From: Shimia sp. Alg240-R146
GTDB taxonomy: Bacteria; Pseudomonadota; Alphaproteobacteria; Rhodobacterales; Rhodobacteraceae
Reading direction: 5' to 3'
NCBI RefSeq assembly: GCF_947331465.1
Contig: NZ_CAMZOK010000002.1
Span: forward strand, 1,240,001 to 1,304,000
Length of the DNA: 64,000 nucleotides
The notes beneath the pieces are model-generated. The model was not told where the DNA came from, searched no databases, and saw only the letters and a program-made list of their open reading frames with translations. The translations under genes were made by a program, and so were the position numbers. This document shows positions 35,715 to 44,791 of the stretch, piece by piece (the first letter of the stretch is position 1; each line of letters starts with the position of its first letter).

Positions 35715-36866
35715 TTATTCGTTGGCGCGTTCTGCCTCGATTTTTCTCCACTCGGCAACGTTTGCGTTGTGCTCTGAAAGAGTTTCAGCAAACGCATGTC
35801 CGCCGGTCCCGTCCGCCACAAAGAAGATGTACGGCGTCTCATCGGGATTGGCCGCGGCTTCCAGACTGGCCCGTCCAGGGTTGGCAATCGGCGTGGGCGG
35901 CAGACCTTCGATGACATACGTGTTCCACGGCGTCGGCCCGCGCAACTCGCTTTGGCGCAACCCACGCCCCAACACGCCAACGCCCTTGGTGACGCCGTAA
36001 ATCACAGTCGGGTCAGTCTGAAGCCGCATGCCGCGATCCAGACGATTGGCAAACACGCTTGCCACCTGACGCCGTTCTTCCGGCACACCTGTCTCTTTTT
36101 CTATGATCGACGCAAGGATCAGCATTTCTTCCGGCGAATTCAGCGGAACAACGTCAGACCGCGATTCCCATGCAGCGTTCAACAACACGGTCTGGGCGTC
36201 GGCCATGCGGACAATCACACTCTCACGGGTATCACCTTGGCGCACTTCATAGCTGTCGGGCGCGAGGCTACCCTCGGCAGGTTGCGTGATCTCGCCGCTC
36301 AACAAGTCGATGTTGTTAAGCGCATCCATCACCTGCCAGCTGGTCACGCCTTCGGCCACCGCGATGCGATAGCGCGTGTCCGCTTGTTCGCGCACGGATG
36401 TGAACGCCACAGGGGTCTCGTCCTCAGATGGGTTAAACTCTGCGACTTCGACAAATCGACCGGTCGCCGGATCCAGCTCGCGCACTTGTACTTGCTGACG
36501 GGTGACCCCCACGCGATAGACCACTTCGGTCCCACATGTGCTCGCCCCGCCCCGCGTAACAATGTCTACGATCTCTTCCATCGAGGCCTGCTCAGGCACC
36601 AGAAAACTACCGGCCTTCAGCTTGTCAGCTTTACCGGCATAATCCGCACCGATCCGAAACAAAGCCCCATTTGCAATGGCCTCGTTTTTTTCAAGGTCAG
36701 CCGAGACGCGACTCATGTTTGATCCGGGCTGCACCCGCAAACACATCGCCTCGGTCAGCGGACCTTCAGCGCGATAAGTGGTCTGTGCCACAAGGATCAG
36801 GCCGCCCAAAAGGAAAAGGGCCACAACCAGCAACGTGACCGCGTTAGAGGCGATATGACGCCACAT
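35715..36866 (-). CDS. mltG: Endolytic murein transglycosylase MltG
   Basis: A 383-residue YceG-like protein: a short N-terminus, one transmembrane helix (about 10-28), a LysM-like periplasmic region, and the C-terminal catalytic domain with the glutamate in ILASIIEKETG. It cuts nascent glycan strands and ends peptidoglycan polymerisation. The ATG overlaps the fabF TGA (TGATG), so they are coupled. The mltG-fabF-acpP-fabG-fabD neighbourhood is widespread in Rhodobacterales. Confidence 0.95.
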   Translation of the reverse strand: MWRHIASNAVTLLVVALFLLGGLILVAQTTYRAEGPLTEAMCLRVQPGSNMSRVSADLEKNEAIANGALFRIGADYAGKADKLKAGSFLVPEQASMEEIVDIVTRGGASTCGTEVVYRVGVTRQQVQVRELDPATGRFVEVAEFNPSEDETPVAFTSVREQADTRYRIAVAEGVTSWQVMDALNNIDLLSGEITQPAEGSLAPDSYEVRQGDTRESVIVRMADAQTVLLNAAWESRSDVVPLNSPEEMLILASIIEKETGVPEERRQVASVFANRLDRGMRLQTDPTVIYGVTKGVGVLGRGLRQSELRGPTPWNTYVIEGLPPTPIANPGRASLEAAANPDETPYIFFVADGTGGHAFAETLSEHNANVAEWRKIEAERANE

Positions 36867-38125
36867 CAGTCAACCTTTCCAAAGATCACCGACGCATTGG
36901 TGCCGCCAAAGCCAAAGCTGTTGGACAGCGCGATGTTAATTTCGCGCTCACGCTTTTGATTGGGTGCGAGATCGATCTTTGTGTCCACAGCCTGCTCATC
37001 CAGATTGATGGTCGGCGGGGCAACTTGATCGCGGATTGCGAGGATCGAGAAAATCGCCTCAATCGCGCCTGCGGCCCCGAGCAGGTGACCCGTCATCGAT
37101 TTGGTCGAGGACATGGTCACATTGCCTGCGTGATCGCCCAACAGGCGTTCAACCGCGCCCAACTCGATAGTGTCGGCCATGGTCGAGGTGCCGTGCGCGT
37201 TAATATAGTCAATGTCCTTGGGTTCCAGACCCGCTTTTTTCAAAGCTGCCCGCATGGAGCGCTCGCCGCCTTCGCCGGTCTCGGCAGGTGCGGTGATGTG
37301 ATAAGCGTCGCCCGACAGGCCATAGCCCAGCACTTCGGCGTAAATCTTCGCGCCGCGCGCCTTGGCGTGTTCATATTCTTCCAGCACAACAATCCCCGCG
37401 CCTTCGCCCATGACAAACCCATCGCGGTCGGCGTCATAGGGACGGCTGGCTTTCTCAGGTGTGTCAGCAAACTTGGTCGACAGCGCCTTACAGGCGTTAA
37501 AGCCGGCAATGCCGATCTCACAGATCGCGGCTTCGCCACCACCTGCAACCATCACATCCGCATCATCGCTGGCAATCAAACGCGCAGCATCACCAATGGC
37601 GTGCGCACCAGTGGAACACGCAGTCACAACAGAGTGGTTGGGACCTTTGAAGCCGTATTCAATGCTGACCTGCCCTGAAATCAAGTTGATCAGCGCGCCT
37701 GGAATAAAGAAAGGCGATACGCGACGCGGGCCTTTTTCAGCCATCATCAGCGTAGTTTTTTCAATCGACTGTAAACCGCCAATACCAGAGCCAATCATGA
37801 CCCCAGTGCGTTCAAGCGATTCCGTGTCTTCCGGCATCCATCCGGAGTCCTGAACAGCCATTTTAGAAGCTGCCAGACCATAGAGAATGAAATCGTCGAC
37901 CTTGCGACGCTCTTTGGGCAGCATCCAATCGTCCGGATTGAATGTTCCGTCTGTGCCGTCACCATACGGCACTTCACAGGCGTATTTCGTGGTCACACGC
38001 TCGGGATCAAACCGGGTGATGGTTCCAGCTCCGGACTGACCGTCAAGAATACGGGTCCAGCTTTCTTCCACTCCGGAAGCCAAAGGAGTGACGAGCCCAA
38101 GCCCGGTGACAACAACACGACGCAT
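36866..38125 (-). CDS. fabF: 3-oxoacyl-ACP synthase II
   Basis: A 419-residue condensing enzyme. The catalytic triad is visible: cysteine in VVTACSTGAHA, histidine in INAHGTSTMAD, and histidine in KSMTGHLLGAAG. It elongates acyl-ACP in type II fatty acid synthesis and is important for making cis-vaccenate. It is separated from the intact acpP by about 1.6 kb of unusual sequence, including a decayed acpP copy. Confidence 0.97.
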   Translation of the reverse strand: MRRVVVTGLGLVTPLASGVEESWTRILDGQSGAGTITRFDPERVTTKYACEVPYGDGTDGTFNPDDWMLPKERRKVDDFILYGLAASKMAVQDSGWMPEDTESLERTGVMIGSGIGGLQSIEKTTLMMAEKGPRRVSPFFIPGALINLISGQVSIEYGFKGPNHSVVTACSTGAHAIGDAARLIASDDADVMVAGGGEAAICEIGIAGFNACKALSTKFADTPEKASRPYDADRDGFVMGEGAGIVVLEEYEHAKARGAKIYAEVLGYGLSGDAYHITAPAETGEGGERSMRAALKKAGLEPKDIDYINAHGTSTMADTIELGAVERLLGDHAGNVTMSSTKSMTGHLLGAAGAIEAIFSILAIRDQVAPPTINLDEQAVDTKIDLAPNQKREREINIALSNSFGFGGTNASVIFGKVD

Positions 38126-38276
38126 AATTATGCCCTTCCTCAGAAGTCTTTTCTTGCTCTTACCGCGTTACCATCGCCTTGAGCAAGACCACGGGTCGCG
38201 AAACCTTGCGCCCATTTGGGGGCCACGCCTTCGGCTTTCAACGCTATTTGCGGATTTTCTCTGGCGCGTCTGATCC

Positions 38277-38320
38277 AAAAAGGGAAACGCCCGCCGCGCT
38301 TTGAGCGAGACGGGCGTTTC
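38277..38320 (-). terminator. Terminator downstream of the acpP pseudogene
   Basis: GAAACGCCCG pairs with CGGGCGTTTC across a 17-base loop and is followed on the minus strand by CCC and five T. It lies between the decayed acpP and fabF, the position a terminator would have had after a functional acpP. Confidence 0.7.
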
Positions 38321-38374
38321 AAATTTTGCATCAGGAACCGGCTCAACTCAGAGCGCGTTCCAAACATTCGGAGC

Positions 38375-38512
38375 TTAGGAAACTTCGGTGAAAAAGGTCA
38401 CCGCCTCGCCAACGGTCTGGATGGTTTCAGCCCCCGCGACGGCGAACTATTTCCGCCCCCAGCTCCGACAGGCTTCGATGCTGCGCCAATCAGCGACCCA
38501 AGCCGCGCTTTA
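38375..38512 (-). pseudogene. Decayed second copy of acpP
   Basis: On the minus strand, the last 60 bases of the intact acpP region (39746-39805) match 38371-38430 at 50 of 60 positions, stop codon included. The pseudogene C-terminus reads AETIQTVGEAVTFFTEVS against [18 protein letters not shown] in AcpP. Further upstream the copy has lost four codons in frame, carries an in-frame TAG where AcpP has Glu, and shows small indels, but short blocks such as GGCGCAG and AGCCTG still align to the DSL region. No start is visible. It cannot make a carrier protein. Confidence 0.8.
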
Positions 38513-38543
38513 CGCCATCAGGCGGCGCCAGTGAGAAACACCT

Positions 38544-39035
38544 CTACTTTTTCTCACAGCGACGTTTCTGCTCTTTTTCCAGCTTCTTCATCTCGCGATC
38601 GGCGGTCCGTAGGTATTTTTCCGTTACATCGATGCTTTCGGCGGAACCGCGCAGCAGCGCCCGAGACGTCTTTAGTTGCTTTTCCGCATCTTTGAATGCC
38701 GTCTTCAGGGCCTGTTTCTTGGCTTTGTCCTTCTCACCCCTGTAGGCGGCCTTGGCATTTTCATATTTGGCATCGATTTTTTTGTGTTTCTGCTGCTGCA
38801 CACGCTCTTGCTTTTTGTAGTCTGCCAGCCCTTTTTCATGTGACCTCCGGAAATTGACCCAATTCTTTTGTTCCCTTTTAAGACCCTCGCAGTCGCCCGA
38901 ACGCGCGCTGCCTGTTGCCCTTAGATCCTGAGGCTCCGGCCCTTCAGCCATGGCAACTGAGGTCATCAAACTCAGCGCTAAAAATACGTTCAGCATCGCA
39001 CGGATGCCACCCCTGCGGGTATTGAAAAAGGTCAT
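38544..39035 (-). CDS. Exported coiled-coil protein of unknown function
   Basis: A 163-residue protein: a signal peptide (about 1-32, cleavage after AMA), then an almost wholly helical Lys/Glu/Ala-rich coiled coil. It has one cysteine near each end of the mature part (DCEGLKREQ and RRCEKK), which could form a disulfide across the hairpin. The start at 39035 has an AGGGGGGCG ribosome site; a longer open frame lacks one. It is a paralog of the truncated gene at 39224-39544. No known family. It lies between the two acpP copies. Confidence 0.7.
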   Translation of the reverse strand: MTFFNTRRGGIRAMLNVFLALSLMTSVAMAEGPEPQDLRATGSARSGDCEGLKREQKNWVNFRRSHEKGLADYKKQERVQQQKHKKIDAKYENAKAAYRGEKDKAKKQALKTAFKDAEKQLKTSRALLRGSAESIDVTEKYLRTADREMKKLEKEQKRRCEKK

Positions 39036-39223
39036 TGCACGCCCCCCTAAACTATGGATTTTTTTCGAAAGTGGCCCAGCATACAGTGGCAACGGGTTTT
39101 CTCCAAATCCCGCCCCGATCAGCGCAACAAAAGATCAGTCAGACTTGACGCTGGTCGCGCGTCAAAAGCGTTCTGTCAAATACCTAATGGGTCGTGCCTT
39201 GCCACCCTCACGTGCCTTCAATC

Positions 39224-39544
39224 TCAGGCGCAGCGCCGATCATACTCTTTGGCCATCTTGTTGAACGACCGATCGTTCCTGCGAATTTCGTCTTCGTGGT
39301 ATTCGATCTCGTTGTTCTGGAGCTTCAATTTCTTTTTCGCGGCGGGGACGTCGCTCTTGGCAGCATCGCGCGCCGCTTGCAGCGACTTCTTCACCTCCTT
39401 GTTCTTCTCCGCCCTATAGGATGCCTTCAAGTCGGCATAATTCGCCTCGATTTTCTTGAACTTCTTCTGGTCTTGACTGCGCAGCTTTTTCATGTGCCCT
39501 ATCCGCGAACCAAGCTGTTTGGTTTCATCGGACAAATCATGCAT
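39224..39544 (-). pseudogene. Truncated, frame-shifted paralog of the coiled-coil protein
   Basis: The reading frame gives 106 residues that align with residues 50-163 of the neighbouring coiled-coil protein (KKIEANYADLKASYRAEK against KKIDAKYENAKAAYRGEK; ending YDRRCA against QKRRCEKK). The homology continues upstream of the first ATG (SISCSELASRM), including the partner cysteine, until a stop in that frame. A nearby ATG with a good ribosome site (39585-39583) is in another frame. The signal peptide region is missing. It appears to be a degraded copy, though a short cytoplasmic product from 39544 cannot be excluded. Confidence 0.6.
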
Positions 39545-39694
39545 CCGACTGGCCAGCTCCGAACAGGAAATGCTTTTGCTCTTTCATGAGGCTTCCCCCT
39601 GTCCAACGCGAAGAAAACGTGACAGGTCCAAACTACCTCAAAAACGCGCGCGTTCCAAAAGCGTTCGCCCACATGGGGCGCCGATCGCCCATAG

Positions 39695-39724
39695 AAAAAG
39701 GCCCCCGCCAATGGCGAGGGCCTT
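39695..39724 (-). terminator. Intrinsic terminator after acpP
   Basis: AAGGCCCTCGCCA pairs with TGGCGGGGGCCTT (one mismatch) and is followed by five T on the minus strand, 26 bases after the acpP stop. It isolates acpP from the coiled-coil genes. Confidence 0.88.
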
Positions 39725-39749
39725 AAACGGCAAAAACCGTTTCCCGAGC

Positions 39750-39983
39750 TTAGGAAGCTTCGGTGATGAACTTCACAGCGTCGCCGAAAGTCTGGATGGT
39801 TTCAGCAGCGTCGTCTGGGATCTCGATGCCGAACTCTTCTTCGAAGGCCATTACCAGTTCCACAGTGTCCAGGCTGTCTGCGCCCAGATCGTCGATGAAG
39901 GAAGCCGCTTCAACAACTTTGTCTTCTTCCACACCCAGGTGCTCTACAACGATCTTTTTAACGCGGTCTGCGACGTCGCTCAT
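39750..39983 (-). CDS. acpP: Acyl carrier protein
   Basis: A 77-residue acidic four-helix protein. The phosphopantetheine attachment serine is S37 in [10 protein letters not shown]. It carries growing acyl chains in fatty acid synthesis. Downstream of fabG and fabD on the same strand, with its own 225-base upstream gap and a terminator after it, fitting very high separate expression. Confidence 0.98.
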   Translation of the reverse strand: MSDVADRVKKIVVEHLGVEEDKVVEAASFIDDLGADSLDTVELVMAFEEEFGIEIPDDAAETIQTFGDAVKFITEAS

Positions 39984-40208
39984 GTCAATTCCTCATTAGT
40001 GTCGGGCCAAGCGGCCCAGTTGCTCCCCCACCGGCGTGGCAGGATTGAAAGATGCCCCAATGGGGCGGTTTTGGTCCGGCTTACCGGTAAGTCTCCGACT
40101 GCCACACAGGCACCCGGAGAAATTCTGTGCCGCCTATAACACATCCGCCAAACAAGGCAAACGCTTTCCCCGACGACAACAGCGGCCCCCGAAAGAAGCC
40201 GCCGATGG

Positions 40209-40946
40209 TCACAACATGGCCATGCCACCGTTCACATGCAAGGTCGAACCCGTCACGTAACCCGCCTCAGGACTTGCAAGATAAAGCACTGCGGCTGCGA
40301 TTTCTTCGGCAGACCCCATGCGGCTGGCCGGAATCTGCGTATTGATCTTGTCCTTCTGATCGTCGGTCAGCTTGTCGGTCATTGCGGTTGCAATGAACCC
40401 CGGCGCGATCGCGTTTGCCGTGATTCCACGGCTGGCGACCTCATAAGCAATGGATTTGGTCATCCCGACCATACCCGCCTTTGAGGCTGCATAATTCACC
40501 TGACCCGGGTTGCCGGTAGCACCGACAATCGAGCTGATGTTGATGATCCGACCCCAACGCGCCTTCATCATTGGACGCATCACGCCACGGCACAGGCGCA
40601 TGGCACTGGTCAGGTTCACGTCGATCACGCTCTGCCATTCATCATCAGACATACGCATGAAAATCTGGTCGCGTGTGATACCGGCGTTATTCACCAGAAT
40701 GTCGACGCTGCCCATGGCCTCAATCGCCTGCTTTGGCAGGGCATCCACAGCCGCGCCATCACTCAGGTTACATGGCAACACATGCGCACGTTCACCGAGT
40801 TCCGCCGCCAGCGCCTCAAGCGGCTCCACACGGGTGCCAGACAGGCCAACGGTTGCACCCGCGCCATGCAGCGCCGTGGCAATTGCACCACCAATGCCGC
40901 CCGATGCGCCAGTCACCAGCGCGGTTTTTCCAGTTAGATCAAACAT
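40209..40946 (-). CDS. fabG: 3-oxoacyl-ACP reductase
   Basis: A 245-residue short-chain dehydrogenase. NADPH-binding motif TGASGGIGGAIA at the N-terminus, NNAG near 86-89, and the catalytic YxxxK in NYAASKAG. It reduces beta-ketoacyl-ACP. 17 bases after fabD in the same operon. The 225 bases between it and acpP hold no gene. Confidence 0.97.
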   Translation of the reverse strand: MFDLTGKTALVTGASGGIGGAIATALHGAGATVGLSGTRVEPLEALAAELGERAHVLPCNLSDGAAVDALPKQAIEAMGSVDILVNNAGITRDQIFMRMSDDEWQSVIDVNLTSAMRLCRGVMRPMMKARWGRIINISSIVGATGNPGQVNYAASKAGMVGMTKSIAYEVASRGITANAIAPGFIATAMTDKLTDDQKDKINTQIPASRMGSAEEIAAAVLYLASPEAGYVTGSTLHVNGGMAML

Positions 40947-40963
40947 TTCAATGTCCCTATTGC

Positions 40964-41905
40964 TTAACCGTTCAACGCTTCGAGAGCGGCTTTTACATCA
41001 TCCGGCGTGCCGATTGCGCGCACACCGTTTGCCCGGTCAATCTTGCGGATCATACCCGACAACGCTTTGCCAGCGCCAATTTCCCAGAACTCGCTCACGC
41101 CGTCTGCGGCCATGTTCACCACCGATTCGCGCCAGCGCACAGAGCCCGTCACCTGCTCCACCAGCAATGCGCGGATCTCTGACGGATCACTGACGGCCGC
41201 TGCGCGTACGTTTGCAATCACCGGTACCGCGGGTGCCTTGATTTCTACACCCGCCAAAGCTTCCGCCATTACATCCGCCGCTGGCTGCATAAGTGCACAG
41301 TGAAACGGTGCGCTGACCGGCAGCATCACCGCACGTCGTGCGCCTTTTTCCTTGGCAATCTCCGCCGCACGCTCAACCGCGGCCTTGGCGCCAGACACCA
41401 CTACCTGTGTGGGGTCGTTGTCGTTGGCAGCCTGACACACTTCTCCCTGCGCCGCAGCTTCGGCAACGTCTTGCACAGCCGCAAAGTCCAATCCGAGAAT
41501 GGCCGCCATCGCGCCTTCCCCCACTGGCACGGCCGCTTGCATAGCTTCCCCACGAGTCCGCAACAAACGCGCGGTGTCTGCGATGCTCAACGCACCTGCG
41601 GCGGCCAAAGCCGAATACTCACCAAGCGAATGCCCGGCCACACAGGAGGCCACATCAATGCTCACACCTTCAGCTTCCAACGCCTTCATCGCCGCCAAGG
41701 ACGTCGCCATCAGCGCGGGCTGCGCGTTCTGCGTCAGCGTCAGCACATCTTGTTCACCTTCCCAGATCAACCCGCTCAGGCTTTCGCCCAAAGCGTCGTC
41801 CACTTCGTCAAACACGGCTTTGGCTTGTGGATAGGCCGCAGCCAACGCCTGACCCATTCCAATGGTCTGAGCACCCTGCCCCGGAAATACAAATGCGCGG
41901 CTCAT
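40964..41905 (-). CDS. fabD: Malonyl-CoA-ACP transacylase
   Basis: A 313-residue protein, close to the usual 309. The nucleophile is S93 in GHSLGEYSA, and the catalytic histidine is in PVSAPFHCALM. It loads malonyl groups on ACP. The start at 41905 is chosen because GAGGAGG lies seven bases upstream; the frame is open beyond it. Confidence 0.97.
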   Translation of the reverse strand: MSRAFVFPGQGAQTIGMGQALAAAYPQAKAVFDEVDDALGESLSGLIWEGEQDVLTLTQNAQPALMATSLAAMKALEAEGVSIDVASCVAGHSLGEYSALAAAGALSIADTARLLRTRGEAMQAAVPVGEGAMAAILGLDFAAVQDVAEAAAQGEVCQAANDNDPTQVVVSGAKAAVERAAEIAKEKGARRAVMLPVSAPFHCALMQPAADVMAEALAGVEIKAPAVPVIANVRAAAVSDPSEIRALLVEQVTGSVRWRESVVNMAADGVSEFWEIGAGKALSGMIRKIDRANGVRAIGTPDDVKAALEALNG

Positions 41906-42024
41906 AGATAGCCTCCTCACGTTATCTTTCGTTGGGGAATACCGCGCCGCAACGCTTGGCGCAACGGGATTGCATCCAACCGCCACACGCTGCACCAATC
42001 CTTTTTGATGTGTCCGCCCCAAAC

Positions 42025-42052
42025 AAAAACGGCGCGAGAAGCCTCACGCCGT
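42025..42052 (-). terminator. Intrinsic terminator after the small membrane protein gene
   Basis: ACGGCG pairs with CGCCGT, and the loop side can extend the stem; five T follow on the minus strand. It lies 26 bases after the stop of the gene at 42078-42572 and upstream of fabD. Confidence 0.7.
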
Positions 42053-42077
42053 CGTTCAAGATTTCAAGAAGGCCGTC

Positions 42078-42572
42078 TCAGCAGGGAAAAATCGCCTGAC
42101 TGCGCAGCTGCGCCACCGCATCCAATCGCGCATGTTCACCATCAATATCCAGAGCCACCAAAACACTGCCACTTTCGCCGCTCACTTCAAGCAGCGAGTC
42201 AGACACATCCACGCGGGAGATTTCCTCATAGTTGATGGTCTGAACCACTTGCATCCGTTCGCGAGGCAGGCTCTCCAGAACCAGCAGTTGTCGGTTGCGC
42301 GCATCAAAATGCAGCTCTTTGCGTGGTTTGTCCGTGGCGATTTGCGTCATGCCGACACCGGCAGTTACCAACAGGATCGACAGACCCATTTTGGCCAACA
42401 TGACATACGAGGTCATTTCCAGCCCAGGCACCAGCCAAAGCCCGACGCCGGCCCAGATAAATGCGAACCCGAAGAATACAGACGCCGCCTTAATACCAAG
42501 GGACTGGCCTTTGCCTTCTACCGTGGCCACACGAGATCTGGCTTCTTCCATAAAACTGGACAGGGCAATCAT
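42078..42572 (-). CDS. Membrane protein of unknown function with PH-like tail
   Basis: A 164-residue protein with two transmembrane helices at about residues 28-50 and 57-80, and a soluble C-terminal half (DARNRQLLVLESLPRERMQVVQTINYEEISRVDV) whose strand pattern resembles a small PH-like domain. No named family recognised. It is divergent from rpsF and ends with its own terminator. The 282-base gap upstream contains the likely rpsF promoter. Confidence 0.7.
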   Translation of the reverse strand: MIALSSFMEEARSRVATVEGKGQSLGIKAASVFFGFAFIWAGVGLWLVPGLEMTSYVMLAKMGLSILLVTAGVGMTQIATDKPRKELHFDARNRQLLVLESLPRERMQVVQTINYEEISRVDVSDSLLEVSGESGSVLVALDIDGEHARLDAVAQLRSQAIFPC

Positions 42573-42719
42573 TTTAGAACTCCCGCTTCTTTTGGGATAC
42601 CGCTTTGATCACACCGTGCTTAACAATTCGGGCGAGATTGGGGCATCTTCGCGAAATCACCGTGCCGAAGCAGAAATCCGGACGCGACCTGCGCCCAAGA
42701 AAACAAGGCACAATCAGGG

Positions 42720-42747
42720 TTGCGCCTGCGCCAGTTTCGGCTATACA
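42720..42747 (+). promoter_or_regulatory. Candidate promoter of rpsF-rpsR-rplI
   Basis: TTGCGC and TATACA are 16 bases apart, 108 bases before the rpsF start codon. Sequence match only. Confidence 0.4.
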
Positions 42748-42854
42748 GCGCCTTCCTTCGCTAATATCTGAACCGCGCAGTCTCTCGTGGGTGGGGTGCG
42801 AAGGACTTAATTGCCCCGCTCTTTGAAATGCGCCTGAAAATGAATGGAGAGCAC

Positions 42855-43211
42855 ATGCCGCTTTATGAGCATGTTTTCATCTCGCGTCAGGACCTGTCCA
42901 ACACGCAAGCAGAAAGCCTCGTCGAACACTTCAGCACTGTACTGACAGACAACGGCGGTTCCGTTGTTGAGTCCGAGTACTGGGGCGTCAAAACGATGGC
43001 CTACAAGATCAACAAAAACCGCAAGGGCCACTACGCCTTCTTGAAAACCGACGCACCTGCGCCGGCCGTTCAGGAAATGGAACGCCTGATGCGTCTGCAC
43101 GATGACGTGATGCGCGTTTTGACCATCAAGGTCGACGAACATCCCGAGGGCCCTTCGGTCCAGATGCAGAAACGTGACGAACGTGGCGACCGCCGCGAAC
43201 GCCGCTCCTGA
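42855..43211 (+). CDS. rpsF: Ribosomal protein S6
   Basis: A 118-residue S6 protein (MPLYEHVFISRQDLS, YWGVKTMAYKINKNRKGHY) with the charged C-terminal tail usual in alphaproteobacteria. The ATG at 42855 follows GGAGAG; an earlier in-frame ATG would add nine residues unlike S6. S6 binds S18, encoded next. Confidence 0.97.
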   Translation: MPLYEHVFISRQDLSNTQAESLVEHFSTVLTDNGGSVVESEYWGVKTMAYKINKNRKGHYAFLKTDAPAPAVQEMERLMRLHDDVMRVLTIKVDEHPEGPSVQMQKRDERGDRRERRS

Positions 43212-43236
43212 TCGCTTGAAGAAAGGACACTAAGTC

Positions 43237-43464
43237 ATGGCTGCAAAACCGTTTTTCCGCCGTCGTAAGGTCTGCCCCTTCTCGGGCGACAATGCGCCGA
43301 AGATCGACTACAAAGACACCAAACTGCTGCAACGCTACATCTCTGAGCGTGGCAAGATTGTGCCTTCGCGCATCACCGCAGTTTCGGCAAAGAAACAGCG
43401 TGAACTGGCTCGTGCAATCAAACGCGCCCGCTTCCTCGCCCTGCTGCCCTACGCAGTGAAGTAA
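43237..43464 (+). CDS. rpsR: Ribosomal protein S18
   Basis: A 75-residue basic protein ([39 protein letters not shown]). It partners S6 on the 30S platform. Between rpsF and rplI with 13-25 base gaps. Confidence 0.98.
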
Positions 43465-43477
43465 GGAGACCTGACCA

Positions 43478-44104
43478 ATGCAAGTTATCCTTCTCGAACG
43501 TGTTGCCAAGCTCGGCCAGATGGGCGACGTCGTTGACGTCAAGTCCGGCTACGCACGCAACTTCCTGCTGCCACAAGGCAAAGCCCTGACCGCATCGGCT
43601 GCGAACATCGCATCCTTTGAGGACCGCAAGGCCCAGCTCGAAGCACGCAACTTGGAAACCAAAGCCGAAGCCGCTGCGCTGGCAGAGAAACTCGACGGAC
43701 AGCAGTTCATCGTGATTCGCTCCGCCTCCGATGCTGGTGCACTCTATGGTTCCGTCACGCCACGTGACGCTGCCGAAGCCGCCACCGAAGAAGGCTTCTC
43801 GGTTGACAAGAAACAGGTTGTTCTGGCTCAGCCGATCAAAGACCTGGGTCTGCACGACGTTCACGTTCTGCTGCACCCCGAAGTTGACGTGACCATTCAC
43901 CTCAACGTCGCGCGCTCTGAAGAAGAAGCTGAGCTGCAGGCGTCCGGCAAATCCATTCAGGAACTGGCCGCCGAAGCAGAAGCAGAAGCAGAATTCGAAA
44001 TTGCAGAACTGTTTGACGATATCGGCGCTGCCGCTTCGGACGACGACGATCTGATCGAAGACGCTCCTGCCGAAGAAGCACCAGCGGAAGAAGAAGAGAA
44101 GTAA
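43478..44104 (+). CDS. rplI: Ribosomal protein L9
   Basis: A 208-residue L9: conserved N-terminal domain ([34 protein letters not shown]), connecting helix, C-terminal domain, and an extra acidic tail of about 50 residues (EAEAEAEFE and [10 protein letters not shown]) of the kind seen in Rhodobacteraceae. Ends the rpsF-rpsR-rplI operon. Confidence 0.98.
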   Translation: MQVILLERVAKLGQMGDVVDVKSGYARNFLLPQGKALTASAANIASFEDRKAQLEARNLETKAEAAALAEKLDGQQFIVIRSASDAGALYGSVTPRDAAEAATEEGFSVDKKQVVLAQPIKDLGLHDVHVLLHPEVDVTIHLNVARSEEEAELQASGKSIQELAAEAEAEAEFEIAELFDDIGAAASDDDDLIEDAPAEEAPAEEEEK

Positions 44105-44130
44105 TCTCCTCTTTCTGAGCAATAAATCGC

Positions 44131-44167
44131 AGGCCGTGCCCGTTTCTCGGGCGCGGCCTTTTCTTTT
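44131..44167 (+). terminator. Intrinsic terminator after rplI
   Basis: GGCCGTGCCCG pairs with CGGGCGCGGCC (imperfect) and is followed by TTTTCTTTT, 27 bases after the rplI stop. Confidence 0.75.
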
Positions 44168-44218
44168 GCGCAACATCAGGCACAGTGGGTGTGAACCTCC
44201 CTTTGCCAAGGACCGCTC

Positions 44219-44683
44219 ATGCGCACCCTGCCTCGTCGCCGTTTCCTTCTACTCTCTGCTGCCTTGCCGCTCGCGGCTTGTTCTGCACCCGAGCCCGCGC
44301 CGCTCGATCCACCGCTTTACCCAAACGAAACACCTGAACTGCGCGCGCTGATCAATAAATATGCTGATTACTATGAGGTGCCGCGCGACCTTGTGCACCG
44401 TGTGGTTATCCGTGAAAGCACCCACAATCCCGCGGCCACCAACGGCCCCAATATCGGGTTGATGCAGATCCAACTGCCCACCGCACGCGGCATGGGCTAC
44501 GTTGGCAATCGCACGGGCCTTTTGGATGCGGAAACCAACCTGACATACGCTGTCAAATACCTGCGCGGCGCGCTTCTGGTGGCCGAAGGAAACCATGACC
44601 GCGCGGTCTTCCTTTATGCCAAAGGGTACTACCCCGAGGCCAAACGCGCAGGGCTACTCAAGGAAACCGGGCTCCTTCAATAA
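44219..44683 (+). CDS. Lytic transglycosylase lipoprotein
   Basis: A 154-residue protein with a lipoprotein signal (LAAC lipobox, Cys20) and an SLT (family 1) domain. The catalytic glutamate is in VVIRESTHNPAATNGPNIGLMQIQ, a standard ES motif with the following GLMQI. It cuts glycan strands with anhydro-muramyl product formation. Shorter than most family members; it stands alone. Confidence 0.92.
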   Translation: MRTLPRRRFLLLSAALPLAACSAPEPAPLDPPLYPNETPELRALINKYADYYEVPRDLVHRVVIRESTHNPAATNGPNIGLMQIQLPTARGMGYVGNRTGLLDAETNLTYAVKYLRGALLVAEGNHDRAVFLYAKGYYPEAKRAGLLKETGLLQ

Positions 44684-44732
44684 CCCGCCCGCACAAGGAC
44701 CACATCGCGACAGCTTGGGTCCCTCTAAATCC

Positions 44733-44761
44733 TTGTGACACCGCAACCTTGTCCATAGACT
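44733..44761 (+). promoter_or_regulatory. Candidate promoter of the second small-membrane-protein/HlyD module
   Basis: TTGTGA and TAGACT are separated by 17 bases and end 30 bases before the start codon at 44792. Sequence match only. Confidence 0.45.
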
Positions 44762-44791
44762 GACACTGACAATCCCTTATCGGAGGCTCAC

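Noticed and set aside
38544-39544. Coiled-coil paralogs as toxin-antitoxin or phage remnants
   Set aside because: The intact protein has a signal peptide and no toxin, nuclease or DNA-binding motif; no phage or IS features flank it.
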